Shown one piece after another: positions 17,058-25,478 of a stretch of 64,000 bases of DNA. The notes under the pieces were generated by a model. That model made no database searches. It had not been told where the DNA came from and worked only from the letters and a program-made list of their open reading frames with translations. Source of the stretch: Bacillus sp. Cs-700 (GTDB lineage Bacteria; Bacillota; Bacilli; Bacillales; Guptibacillaceae); assembly GCF_011082085.1 (NCBI RefSeq), contig NZ_CP041063.1, positions 2,046,001 to 2,110,000 of the forward strand, written 5' to 3'. How positions within the stretch are numbered: position 1 is the first letter of the stretch; each line of letters opens with the position of its first letter. The translations under genes and the position numbers were made by a program.

Positions 17058-19103
17058 TTATTGTATTGCCAACGCTGCTTTTCGGAAAACATCTGCATAT
17101 GTTGAGCGTTTACGATAAAAAACCGGTGTTTCACCAATTGGCGCATTCACTTCGACTTGACCACCATTCGTTTCCTTACCAGTCCATAAATGAACCCACT
17201 CATCTTCAGGTAAGTACACGGACCACGTTTCTTTTCCTTCTTCATAAACCGGTGCGACCACCATCTCTGAACCTAGCATATATTGATATTGAATGTTATA
17301 AGAAGCAAGATCATGTTCATACTCCATAAACATCGGACGTTGAATCGGAATCCCTTTTTCAGCGTTCTCTTTGCTTAACGCTTTTAGGTAAGGTTTCAGT
17401 GCTGTATAAACGTTTGTCATTTTCACAAAATGCTCAAGCGTCTCTTCGTCTTGATCAAACTGGAAGCAATCATCAGGACGGTTCCCTTCATGTGTTCGCA
17501 TAACAGGTGTAAATGCCGCCATATCAACCCAGCGAAGCAACAACTCTTTATTCCGCTTGTTGCCATGAAGACTTGTGTAGCCACCGATATCGCTGTGATG
17601 AACGCCATTTCCACTCATCCCAGCAGATAGCGCAGCTGGAATAACGGAAGCAAGACCATCATCAAGACTCCAATCAACACTTTGATCTCCAGCCCATAAC
17701 AATGGACAGTACCCCTGACTCCCTGAATATCCTGCACGCATAAAGTAAACAATATCGCCCCAGCGTCCTGCTTTTTGAACGGCGTTATGATTCACTTTTG
17801 CCCACATCACTGGCCATGCATTATGCATTTTTGTTGCTGGTTCTCCGCTATGAAGCTTTAAGTCTGTTGGCAAATATTCACCAAAATCAGCCATCCATCC
17901 GTCCATTCCAAAATCAATCATGTTCTTTTGGATAACGTCTTCATACCATTCACACGCCGCTTCGTTTGTAAAATCAACGACACCACAATCGAATTCACCG
18001 AAATCAACAACATAATCTCCGCCATCTAAAGCCGTAGCAAGATACCCCTTGTCATAGGCTTCACGGTACAGGTCTCCTTCCACAGCAACATAAGGGTTGA
18101 TGTACCCCATAAAACGAATGCCTTTTTCCTTCCATTCCTTCACTTTTTGATCAAGTTCAGGATACTCCTCCGGATTCCATTTCCAGTTCCACATCAATCG
18201 TTTCCCAAAAGACGTCACACGCTTCCCTTGCCAGTCCTGACACCAAATAGCTCCGATTTTCATTCCTTTTTCAATCGCGCGATCAATTTTACTTTGAACG
18301 TGTTCCGTTCCGCCCTGCATGCCAAGCCAGATTCCATCAAACGTCCAATCTGGAAGCTCAGGTTGCCGACCGAGACGAGCGGTTAGTTTTTCAACGAGAT
18401 CTTTATACGTCTGTCCTGTTTCAAACAAAATCGAAGCCGGTGCTTCCCAAATGTGAAGCTCATGAAAATCGTCTCGCTGAAAATCGAAGTCAGCGAAAGC
18501 CGTCGTCTCAACATGACAGTAGTATTTATTCGTAGATACATAGGTTGGCTGGGGATAATTCGTATTGTAATAGTCGCCACCAGCTTGATCTTTCACGTCG
18601 GCTTGCCAGGTGGTATAAGTCGATTTATTCCGTCCTACCCCAGGCTCTGACGTCCAGAGTGGGAAGTTCTTTCCTCTTAAATTGAAATAGGAAAGCTGTT
18701 CCCCACACCCGTAAATTTTCTCATCGGCATCAGCGGCAACGCGTAACCAGAAACGATTAAACAGAGGATCTACGAGCTCAAACGATACGCGCAGACCTTC
18801 TTTGTCTTGCTTTAATACCATTGTTAACAGCTCGTGATCATGAGAGAAGTGACGAAATCCGATGCGACACGTCTCTCCTTCATACCGTACGGTTGCATAG
18901 CGAAGAGCTACTCGTTCCACAACATAATCTTTTATTTTAAAATTTCCTCTGTACATATCAATCGTTTCTTCACCGCTACCAACGAAAATAAATGGTTGGG
19001 CTGGTGAATGACGAAACAGTAAGCGACCGTCCAGATGAACGTCAAATTCTTCTCCATTTTGCTTCACTTCAAAACTTGGTTTGATCGTTTTTGTATTTAA
19101 CAT
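17058..19103 (-). CDS. GH31 sulfoquinovosidase (YihQ-type)
   Basis: A 681-residue alpha-glycosidase releasing sulfoquinovose from sulfoquinovosyl glycerol and related glycosides. It follows the E. coli YihQ sequence closely as I remember it, and all key residues are present with a constant offset of one: Q263, Q289, R302, W305 and Y509 (the QQRWY sulfonate-recognition set), nucleophile D406 in MADFGEY and acid/base D473 in WAGDQSVDW. The diagnostic stretches QDWQGKRVTSFGKR and MWNWKWN are there. No signal peptide is seen, so it works in the cytoplasm on imported glycoside. It lies 24 bases after the symporter. Ordinary alpha-glucosidase activity is unlikely given the QQRWY set. Confidence 0.96.
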   Translation of the reverse strand: MLNTKTIKPSFEVKQNGEEFDVHLDGRLLFRHSPAQPFIFVGSGEETIDMYRGNFKIKDYVVERVALRYATVRYEGETCRIGFRHFSHDHELLTMVLKQDKEGLRVSFELVDPLFNRFWLRVAADADEKIYGCGEQLSYFNLRGKNFPLWTSEPGVGRNKSTYTTWQADVKDQAGGDYYNTNYPQPTYVSTNKYYCHVETTAFADFDFQRDDFHELHIWEAPASILFETGQTYKDLVEKLTARLGRQPELPDWTFDGIWLGMQGGTEHVQSKIDRAIEKGMKIGAIWCQDWQGKRVTSFGKRLMWNWKWNPEEYPELDQKVKEWKEKGIRFMGYINPYVAVEGDLYREAYDKGYLATALDGGDYVVDFGEFDCGVVDFTNEAACEWYEDVIQKNMIDFGMDGWMADFGEYLPTDLKLHSGEPATKMHNAWPVMWAKVNHNAVQKAGRWGDIVYFMRAGYSGSQGYCPLLWAGDQSVDWSLDDGLASVIPAALSAGMSGNGVHHSDIGGYTSLHGNKRNKELLLRWVDMAAFTPVMRTHEGNRPDDCFQFDQDEETLEHFVKMTNVYTALKPYLKALSKENAEKGIPIQRPMFMEYEHDLASYNIQYQYMLGSEMVVAPVYEEGKETWSVYLPEDEWVHLWTGKETNGGQVEVNAPIGETPVFYRKRSTYADVFRKAALAIQ

Positions 19104-19127
19104 GATTTCCCCCTACATTTTTACCGT

Positions 19128-20909
19128 TTATGCGCTTCTAAATTTCTTTTCAGCGTTAACTGCTTCTTCATGCTTCCTTGTAACAAATCCAGAGTATTTT
19201 TTATTCCATGATTTAAGGGCAAGAAGGTAACAAATTCCTCCAACGACAGCCGTTCCTAAGATCGCTGGCCAGAACCATCCAGAAACCATTCCTCCTGCGT
19301 AGGCAAATCCAATTGGTGAGAAGAGAATGTAGACCATCACGACAAGACTAATAAGAACAACAGATACTGGAATCGTAAACTTCCACGGCACCATGTCCAC
19401 CTTTGGATTCGCTCGGAACTCATACGCTTCAGGAAGAGGACGAATGCGTCCAACGACCATCATGATCGTAACCTCAATAAGGAAAAGGATGGCTGAAATA
19501 TGAATAAAGTTCATCGTAATTTCAATGTTAAACAGCTGGTTTAATCCCCATACAAGCATGTAGTACGTAATCACGTGGAAAATAATTGCTATTTTCGCTC
19601 CAAGTGCAGGGATGCGTTTTGAAACAATCCCAACAAGAACAATGGCAATAATCGGGATGTTAAAAAAGCCTGTAAAGCGGCGAATCAAATCCCACAATCC
19701 ATCCGGTGCGTTCATAAGCATTGGCGCAATAAAGAAAGAGACAAGCGCGAGAACGCTTCCAAAATATTTACTAACATTGATCAGCTGGCGATCTGAAGCG
19801 TTTTTGTTAATACCAGCTTTGTATACATCAAGCGCAAACATCGTTGCCGCACTGTTTAACAGTGAGTTGAAACTTGAGAACACGGCGCCTAGAAGCACAG
19901 CTAGAAAGAGTCCAGACATAAACGTCGGTAGCAGATTCGACACAACCGTTGGATAAGCGAGATCCACTGGATCCATTGAGCTTCCATAGAGATGGAAAGC
20001 AATAACCCCTGGAATCATCATCATAAACGGAACCGTTAATTTATAAAATCCAGAGAGCAGAACCCCTTTTTGACCTTCTGCAAGGTTCTTCGCACCAAGC
20101 GTTCGCTGAATCACGTACTGATTTGTTCCCCAGTAGAACATGTTCATAAAAATCATTCCGGTAAAAATGGTTGAAAACGGGACAGAATCTGTACTGGATC
20201 CTATCGCATTTAACTTCTCAGGATTTTCCGTGGTAATCGTTTTGATTCCTTCTAACATATCACCGTTTCCAAGGGCAAAAAAGCCGAGTATGGGAACGAT
20301 TAAGCCAATAAAGAGAAGCCCTATTCCGTTCAACGTATCGGATACCGCTACCGCTTTTAACCCACCAAAGATGGCATAGATGGCGCCGATAATTCCAATA
20401 ACCCAAATGACGAGCCAGACAGACGATTCAAATGAAATCCCGAGTAGCTCTGGTACATCAAAAAGACGAAGAATCGCAAGTGCCCCAGAATACAAAACGG
20501 AAGGAATTGTGACAAACATATATCCAAGCATAAACAGGATAACCGTGTATCTGCGAACGCTTTCATCATAACGTTTACTTAAAAACTCAGGTAACGTTGA
20601 AAACGCACCGCCAAGATAGCGGGGTAGCAAGATAAGCGCCATGATGACAATGGCGAACGCTGCTGTCACTTCCCATGCCATGTTGGAAAGGTTCGTTCGA
20701 TAGGCTTGTCCATTCAAACCGATTAACTGTTCGGCAGATAAGTTTGTAAGTAAAAGAGAACCTGCAATAAATCCACCCGTTAACCCTCGACCTGCAAGAA
20801 AGTAACCATCTGAGTCATTAACGGAATTTCTAGTTTTTAAGTATGAAACCCACGCGACGAGCGCCATAAAGAAGACGCATGAAAGTAATGTAAACGTGAT
20901 ACCCGACAT
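19128..20909 (-). CDS. Solute:sodium symporter (SSS family), candidate sulfoquinovoside importer
   Basis: A 593-residue SSS-family permease with about 14 membrane helices, starting MSGITFTLLSCVFF and containing LAGRGLTGGFIAGSLLLTNLSAEQ, GGLKAVAVSDTLNG and WGTNQYVIQRTLGAK, as in sodium/sugar symporters. It starts after AAGGAGG and lies 14 bases downstream of the DUF4867 gene and 24 bases upstream of the sulfoquinovosidase. It therefore most likely brings in sulfoquinovose or sulfoquinovosyl glycerol. Substrate assignment rests on context. Confidence 0.9.
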   Translation of the reverse strand: MSGITFTLLSCVFFMALVAWVSYLKTRNSVNDSDGYFLAGRGLTGGFIAGSLLLTNLSAEQLIGLNGQAYRTNLSNMAWEVTAAFAIVIMALILLPRYLGGAFSTLPEFLSKRYDESVRRYTVILFMLGYMFVTIPSVLYSGALAILRLFDVPELLGISFESSVWLVIWVIGIIGAIYAIFGGLKAVAVSDTLNGIGLLFIGLIVPILGFFALGNGDMLEGIKTITTENPEKLNAIGSSTDSVPFSTIFTGMIFMNMFYWGTNQYVIQRTLGAKNLAEGQKGVLLSGFYKLTVPFMMMIPGVIAFHLYGSSMDPVDLAYPTVVSNLLPTFMSGLFLAVLLGAVFSSFNSLLNSAATMFALDVYKAGINKNASDRQLINVSKYFGSVLALVSFFIAPMLMNAPDGLWDLIRRFTGFFNIPIIAIVLVGIVSKRIPALGAKIAIIFHVITYYMLVWGLNQLFNIEITMNFIHISAILFLIEVTIMMVVGRIRPLPEAYEFRANPKVDMVPWKFTIPVSVVLISLVVMVYILFSPIGFAYAGGMVSGWFWPAILGTAVVGGICYLLALKSWNKKYSGFVTRKHEEAVNAEKKFRSA

Positions 20910-20923
20910 AAGGTTGTCCTCCT

Positions 20924-21589
20924 TTATTCCTTGCTGTAAGCAACTGTTATATTTTCACCGACAATTCCGTCGTGAGCGCCTAGCGACATAAATCGTTCAT
21001 GCTCAGGATGAGCAAGGAGCCATTTATTTTTCATAAAAAGGAGCGGATCCTGTCCTTTTCGAGCATCTTCTAATGGCGTATTCGTTCCTTCTGGCAAAAT
21101 CACCGTACATTTGAATCCTTCATCGCTCACTTTACAAGGAGCAAGGTGAAGCGTTGTTTGAAACATTTCAATCGCGGTACCCGCTGGAACATAAAACGCC
21201 TTTATATTCTTCACATCGTATGTATGATTTGTAATGTCATTCGTATGTCCTAGAAGGAGCACAAAATCCGTAATAGCAACGTTAATTTCACTTCCCTTAT
21301 GAAATTCAAGGCCACCTAACGCGGAATTTTTCCCGTTACAGTACCCAATCTGTACTGGCATCCCTCCATAGTAGCTGTTTTCAACGAACGCTTTAAGCGA
21401 CTCCGCTTCAAGCTCTTCTTTTGAAGGAACGTAGTGATTTCCCTGTTCAGGAATTTTCGTCTCTTTCATTGACTCCGCTATCTGCTCATATGGAAAATCT
21501 AAAAGAACCTTCCCGTACGTTTGAAAAGCTTCAGAATCTACTGACTGCACATGTAAATGGGGATTAAACTCTCGTAACATTTCAATCAT
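20924..21589 (-). CDS. DUF4867 family protein, first gene of the sulfoquinovose operon
   Basis: A 221-residue soluble protein of DUF4867. Its middle has a cupin-like run of short beta-type segments (GGLEFHKGSEINVAITDFVLLLG, with HTYDVKNIKAFYVPAGTAIEMF next to it). The start at 21589 has GGAGGTG at 6-base spacing. I recall that DUF4867 genes accompany the transaldolase-type sulfoquinovose clusters of Firmicutes (there called SftX) without a known activity. Its presence here in a kinase/aldolase-type cluster suggests a role common to both, such as sugar mutarotation or isomerisation. That role is unproven. Confidence 0.82.
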   Translation of the reverse strand: MIEMLREFNPHLHVQSVDSEAFQTYGKVLLDFPYEQIAESMKETKIPEQGNHYVPSKEELEAESLKAFVENSYYGGMPVQIGYCNGKNSALGGLEFHKGSEINVAITDFVLLLGHTNDITNHTYDVKNIKAFYVPAGTAIEMFQTTLHLAPCKVSDEGFKCTVILPEGTNTPLEDARKGQDPLLFMKNKWLLAHPEHERFMSLGAHDGIVGENITVAYSKE

Positions 21590-21612
21590 TTTCGCACCTC
21601 CGATATAAGTAG

Positions 21613-21632
21613 TGATGTTTAATGAAACATCA
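21613..21632. promoter_or_regulatory. Operator palindrome for the sulfoquinovose operon
   Basis: A perfect inverted repeat, arms TGATGTTT and AAACATCA around AATG, lying between the -10 box and the ribosome binding site of the DUF4867 gene (about +8 to +27). The position suits repression by the operon's GntR/UTRA protein. Confidence 0.65.
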
Positions 21633-21646
21633 TAACCTTTTATCAC

Positions 21647-21676
21647 ATTATATTGTAAACGCATTCATAAATGCAA
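21647..21676 (-). promoter_or_regulatory. SigA promoter of the sulfoquinovose operon
   Basis: On the minus strand: -35 TTGCAT (21671-21676), 18-base spacer, -10 TATAAT (21647-21652). Transcription should start near 21640, followed by the operator and the DUF4867 ribosome binding site. Confidence 0.75.
21653..21667. promoter_or_regulatory. cre site (CcpA) within the sulfoquinovose promoter
   Basis: TTGTAAACGCATTCA fits the cre consensus WTGNAANCGNWNNCA at every fixed position. It fills the spacer between -35 and -10, so CcpA binding would block RNA polymerase when preferred sugars are present. Confidence 0.75.
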
Positions 21677-21709
21677 TAGTTTTTTTGAAATTATCAGTAT
21701 TTTCGTAAT

Positions 21710-21735
21710 GGGGGTCAGGTTCGAACCTGACCCCC
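21710..21735. repeat. GGGGTCAGG palindrome, copy B
   Basis: A perfect 26-bp palindrome with a TTCGAA core and GGGGGTCAGG/CCTGACCCCC arms. It lies 14 bases after the stop codon of the TcaA-like gene and upstream of the sulfoquinovose promoter. No GTCC/GGAC hairpin accompanies this copy. Confidence 0.9.
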
Positions 21736-21749
21736 GCTACGCTACCACT

Positions 21750-23159
21750 TTAATAAACTACAGCATTCGTTAAATCAACACGCTCCACTTCTTCTCGGCT
21801 ATCAATCAACCATTTCCCTCCGTTTTTCACAAGTTTATAGTGAAAACCACTTGAGGTAACTTCGGTCTTTACGTTGCTTTCACCTCGCTCATGATTCGCT
21901 GAATCCATCGTAACGAGAACGTCGATTTCTGCTTTCTTTCCAGATGAATCGATAAATAAGCTGTCCAGATCAAAGGCAGCTTCCACAACCTCTCCAGTAA
22001 AAGCGGCATTATTTTCTCTGACAGACTGGAAGCGCTCTTCAAAATACGATTGTAACTCTGGCGTTAAGTTTGAAAAGTACTCTGTTTCAAGATTTTCATA
22101 AGCATAGATCCAGTCATTTAAGTACGTATTAACAGCGGAAATGATCAGATCTGTTTCATCTTGATCCTGCACCACTTCTGGCTGATCAGCAGCTATTTCT
22201 TTTTCGATCACGGCAGGTTCGCGATAATCGATTGAAAAGAACGGAGCTTCCCCTTCAAAATGAACGGAAGGGCTTTTCACAACGCCTGCTTCAAACGTTT
22301 TCTCTGCATGCATGACGACAGATCCGTCCGTTGGATAAGGACCGATTTCTCCTTCTCCGGCATCACCTACCGCGATGCCAGTGTCTTTTCCATTTATAAA
22401 TAACCGAGCATCTTCATAGTTTGAATCTGGCATCACAAAGGCCCCATTAATAGGCAAATCGACCTGCACTGTTTCATCAGATGGAACGAGTTCGATCTCC
22501 GCTTCTCCACGCATGGTGTACCCTTCATTCTCTAATTTTGTTTCAAAATGATAGCTTCCCGGTAGAAATGGCCCGATTTTTTTCCCGTCTTCTCCAATCG
22601 CTCCGCTCTCTTCTTTATTAATGAAGAGCGTTGTTTTATTGAATTGCGTTCCTACCTCTACATAGATCGGGGCAGGAGCTATCTCGTAATCCTTGAACAT
22701 ATAAAAAGCCTTCCCATCTTCCCTTAACGTCATTTGAAGCAGCAAGCTTTCGTTCGGTTTGATAAGTGTATGATCGCTTAAGGCTCTTGCCTGTCTCTCC
22801 AAATCTTGAATAAGAAGCGCTCGTTGGTCAGGAAGATCTTTTAAAAGCGAGACAAAACTCGCAAGTTCAGCTTCCTGTGAAAGCAATGGATTTTTGTCAG
22901 GAATGAACTTCCCAATCGCCTTGTAATCCTCTTCCAAAAGCGCATCGTGAAACTGCTCCACTGTTCGCTCAGGAGAAGTGATCCATTTTAGCGTTACAAA
23001 ACTACCAATCAGAACAAGGAGAACCCCTCCAACGATTCCTCCCCATATAAGCCATCTCGATTTCGTTAATGGCGTTTCCCTCGTTCTCGCTACTTTCTGT
23101 CCGCACTTAACGCAAAACGCTCCAGCCTCGCTCCTCTTACACTGATTACACCAATTCAT
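21750..23159 (-). CDS. TcaA-like zinc-ribbon membrane protein
   Basis: A 469-residue protein with an N-terminal zinc ribbon (CNQC...CVKCG, residues 4-19), one membrane helix (about 36-58) and a large outer part. The outer part contains two or three TcaA-type beta domains (for example YEDARLFINGKDTGI) and a C-terminal NTF2-like domain (about 325-465, ending YKLVKNGGKWLIDS). TcaA relatives affect cell-wall antibiotic tolerance in staphylococci. ATG at 23159 has GGAGGTGGG just upstream; the frame upstream is non-coding. It is divergent from two further zinc-ribbon genes. Confidence 0.8.
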   Translation of the reverse strand: MNWCNQCKRSEAGAFCVKCGQKVARTRETPLTKSRWLIWGGIVGGVLLVLIGSFVTLKWITSPERTVEQFHDALLEEDYKAIGKFIPDKNPLLSQEAELASFVSLLKDLPDQRALLIQDLERQARALSDHTLIKPNESLLLQMTLREDGKAFYMFKDYEIAPAPIYVEVGTQFNKTTLFINKEESGAIGEDGKKIGPFLPGSYHFETKLENEGYTMRGEAEIELVPSDETVQVDLPINGAFVMPDSNYEDARLFINGKDTGIAVGDAGEGEIGPYPTDGSVVMHAEKTFEAGVVKSPSVHFEGEAPFFSIDYREPAVIEKEIAADQPEVVQDQDETDLIISAVNTYLNDWIYAYENLETEYFSNLTPELQSYFEERFQSVRENNAAFTGEVVEAAFDLDSLFIDSSGKKAEIDVLVTMDSANHERGESNVKTEVTSSGFHYKLVKNGGKWLIDSREEVERVDLTNAVVY

Positions 23160-23337
23160 CTTCCCACCTCCGCCCATTATTCCAAATCATATGGGAGAGA
23201 TTTCTAATTATGACTGCTATTCCACATCGATTTTTAACATGATTTAGAACTTTTATCATATCTATGAAAAGGTCGAGAAAAGCACTCGTTCGCCTCTGTC
23301 CTATAAAGAGCGAACAGAAGCAAGGAGGAGATGGGAC

Positions 23338-23820
23338 ATGTCGGATCTACAAACGAAAATAGGCGGAGGTTTGTCAAAGCTTCAAGATGGCCTAAACCAA
23401 GGAAAAACGAAACTCCAAACGGCACAGGAAGTTTCTCAGCTAAAGAAGCATGCAAGTGATGCTGCTTCAAATCGCACAAAAATCATCACCCAGCTTGGGG
23501 AACTCACCTATCGTCTCATTCGGAGAGGTGAGGTCGAGCATAACGAATTAAACGAACAAGCGGAACGCCTTCATTCTTACGATTTAGAGCTATACCAGGC
23601 CAATCATGCCCTAAGCCAACTGCAAAAGGAATCGACTGGACATGTTTGTGATTGTGGGGCCACTCTTCAAGAAGAAGATACGTTTTGTGGTAGCTGCGGC
23701 AATAAAGTTCAAATGGCAGAACCTCCTTTAACGTTAGCAACCCAACCATGCGAAAAATGTAAGGAGGAAATACCTGAATCTGCTCAATTTTGCGGTTGTT
23801 GCGGTTCGAAAAACGGCTAG
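23338..23820 (+). CDS. Coiled-coil protein with two zinc ribbons
   Basis: A 160-residue cytoplasmic protein. Residues 1-100 are helical, with heptad-like spacing of hydrophobics. Two zinc ribbons follow: CDCG...CGSCG (about 108-125) and CEKC...CGCCG (about 141-156). The ATG follows AAGGAGGAG. It is cotranscribed with the next gene, whose AGGAGG overlaps this stop codon. No specific family recognised; the ribbons suggest protein-protein contacts rather than DNA binding. Confidence 0.75.
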   Translation: MSDLQTKIGGGLSKLQDGLNQGKTKLQTAQEVSQLKKHASDAASNRTKIITQLGELTYRLIRRGEVEHNELNEQAERLHSYDLELYQANHALSQLQKESTGHVCDCGATLQEEDTFCGSCGNKVQMAEPPLTLATQPCEKCKEEIPESAQFCGCCGSKNG

Positions 23821-23832
23821 GAGGTGTTCGTT

Positions 23833-25389
23833 ATGTACTGTACAACTTGCGGGAACGAGGTGCCTTTCCCAGACAATTACTGCCCATATGACGGCACATT
23901 TCAGCTACACTCCAAGCAAACGAATGTCACACCTGGTGCAACACCAAAGTTTTGTTCCGATTGCGGAACGTCAAATAGTGGAAATTACCAATACTGCATT
24001 CAGTGTGGCTCCTTCCAACTCACACTCCTTCCATTTAAATCTGAACAGGGGAAAGAAAAAGTCGTCGCGCCAAGCGCCATTCCCGATCTCAGCGGCATCA
24101 ATAAAAGATTAGCCATTATCTGCGCCTTTCTTGCTTTTCTTGCTGTTGGCATCATGTCCTTTGTTGTATCAGAAGGATTTCAGCAACAGGCTGCGACTTT
24201 CCAAGAAAGAGTAAATGAATTAACCGGTTTGACGCCAACAGAAATAGCAAATGATTTTTATTATGATTACGGTACTGAAAACCCGCCATTAACCGATCCC
24301 TTCTTTGGAATGACCGATTATTGGATGGCTGCTCATCTCCTTAATTCAACACTTTCCTTCAATTTAACAGAAGCTGGTGAGCGATTTGGAGGGGACCTCG
24401 AGCTTCAGTCTGGCCTGCTGATCCTGCTTTTCCTGCCCCTTATTTCACTACTGATCGCCGGTTATCTGTACGGGCGAAGAGCATCAGGGACGTTTCAACA
24501 CTATTGGATATCTTCACTTTTAATCGGACTTGTTTATGGCGTGCTAACGGCACTGATCGCTCTAATCGCAGGATTCCAATTCGGTGCTTCAGCACAAGAT
24601 AGCGGTATGGTTGCAAGTTTGGCGATCGAAAACAACTATCCGTTCATAAAAGCTTTCTTTGCTGCATTTTTCCTAGGGACAATCTTTTCGTTTATTGGTA
24701 GTTTGTATGGAAGTGGTACGATGAAACAACTAACTTCTTCTCCATTAAAAGAAAGTATAAGGACGATCCTATTCGGAATTTCACTTTCAATTGCCGTCAT
24801 GGTTCTATTACTCTATCGTTTCATGTCTGACGCTAACCCTTTTCTTAGCTTTGACGACATTCCTGCAACCTATTTCCTAATCATCGTGTTTCAAGGCGGA
24901 TTTCTTCTATGGAATACGCTCAACCTTTCTTCTCTTACGTTAGATATGAACATACTAGATGAGAAAATGCAGGTGATGTATTCAGCTCTTGGCGGAATAA
25001 AAATGGAAACAAATGATCCTTTTTCACTCTTTAGCTTCCTATCAAATAATCCAGGTAACCTAAAACTCTATATGATCATCGGGTTGCTCATCCCAATTGG
25101 TTTATTCCTATGGGCAGGGTACAGGCTACATCAGGGAGGCGCCATTCAACTTCATCGGATTGTCGTCTTCGGTTTGCTATATGCTTTTATGATGTCTTTA
25201 TTAACTGCTGGTTTAAATACTGGATTCACATTTAAATTAGATTTCTCAGCTAGAGAATTTCAAGACATGACAGACGTACCATATCTTTTTATTGGTTCCT
25301 CTGCCATTGCGACATTCTTCAAATGCTTAATCTTTTCAACATTTCTCGCGATTTGCGGCGCTTATTGGAAGAAACGGAAAGTGGATTGA
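23833..25389 (+). CDS. Zinc-ribbon polytopic membrane protein
   Basis: A 518-residue protein with two N-terminal zinc ribbons (CTTCG...YCPYDG at 3-21 and CSDCG...YCIQCG around 40-60), then about eight membrane helices from residue 90 to the C-terminus. A GTG lies at 23824 inside the ribosome binding site; the ATG at 23833, 8 bases from AGGAGG, is the better start. Similar zinc-ribbon membrane proteins are common in Bacillaceae next to TcaA-like genes. Function unknown, possibly envelope stress. Confidence 0.72.
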   Translation: MYCTTCGNEVPFPDNYCPYDGTFQLHSKQTNVTPGATPKFCSDCGTSNSGNYQYCIQCGSFQLTLLPFKSEQGKEKVVAPSAIPDLSGINKRLAIICAFLAFLAVGIMSFVVSEGFQQQAATFQERVNELTGLTPTEIANDFYYDYGTENPPLTDPFFGMTDYWMAAHLLNSTLSFNLTEAGERFGGDLELQSGLLILLFLPLISLLIAGYLYGRRASGTFQHYWISSLLIGLVYGVLTALIALIAGFQFGASAQDSGMVASLAIENNYPFIKAFFAAFFLGTIFSFIGSLYGSGTMKQLTSSPLKESIRTILFGISLSIAVMVLLLYRFMSDANPFLSFDDIPATYFLIIVFQGGFLLWNTLNLSSLTLDMNILDEKMQVMYSALGGIKMETNDPFSLFSFLSNNPGNLKLYMIIGLLIPIGLFLWAGYRLHQGGAIQLHRIVVFGLLYAFMMSLLTAGLNTGFTFKLDFSAREFQDMTDVPYLFIGSSAIATFFKCLIFSTFLAICGAYWKKRKVD

Positions 25390-25395
25390 GCGAGC

Positions 25396-25426
25396 GTCCG
25401 CTGTGGGTGGACTTTTGAGGTTTTTT
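25396..25426 (+). terminator. Terminator after the zinc-ribbon genes
   Basis: A GTCCGC/GTGGAC stem (25396-25412) followed by TTTTGAGGTTTTTT. It begins 6 bases after the stop codon and also forms the hairpin half of composite repeat copy C. Confidence 0.65.
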
Positions 25427-25432
25427 GTTTGC

Positions 25433-25464
25433 GAAGGGGGTCAGGCTCGAGCCTGACCCCCTTC
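25433..25464. repeat. GGGGTCAGG palindrome, copy C (CTCGAG core)
   Basis: A perfect 32-bp palindrome: the arms extend to GAAGGGGGTCAGG and the core is CTCGAG instead of TTCGAA. It lies 14 bases after the stop codon of the M24-type gene and 20 bases from a GTCC/GGAC hairpin, with TTTTTTGTTTGCGAA between. Confidence 0.9.
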
Positions 25465-25478
25465 CCTCCTTCACCTAT

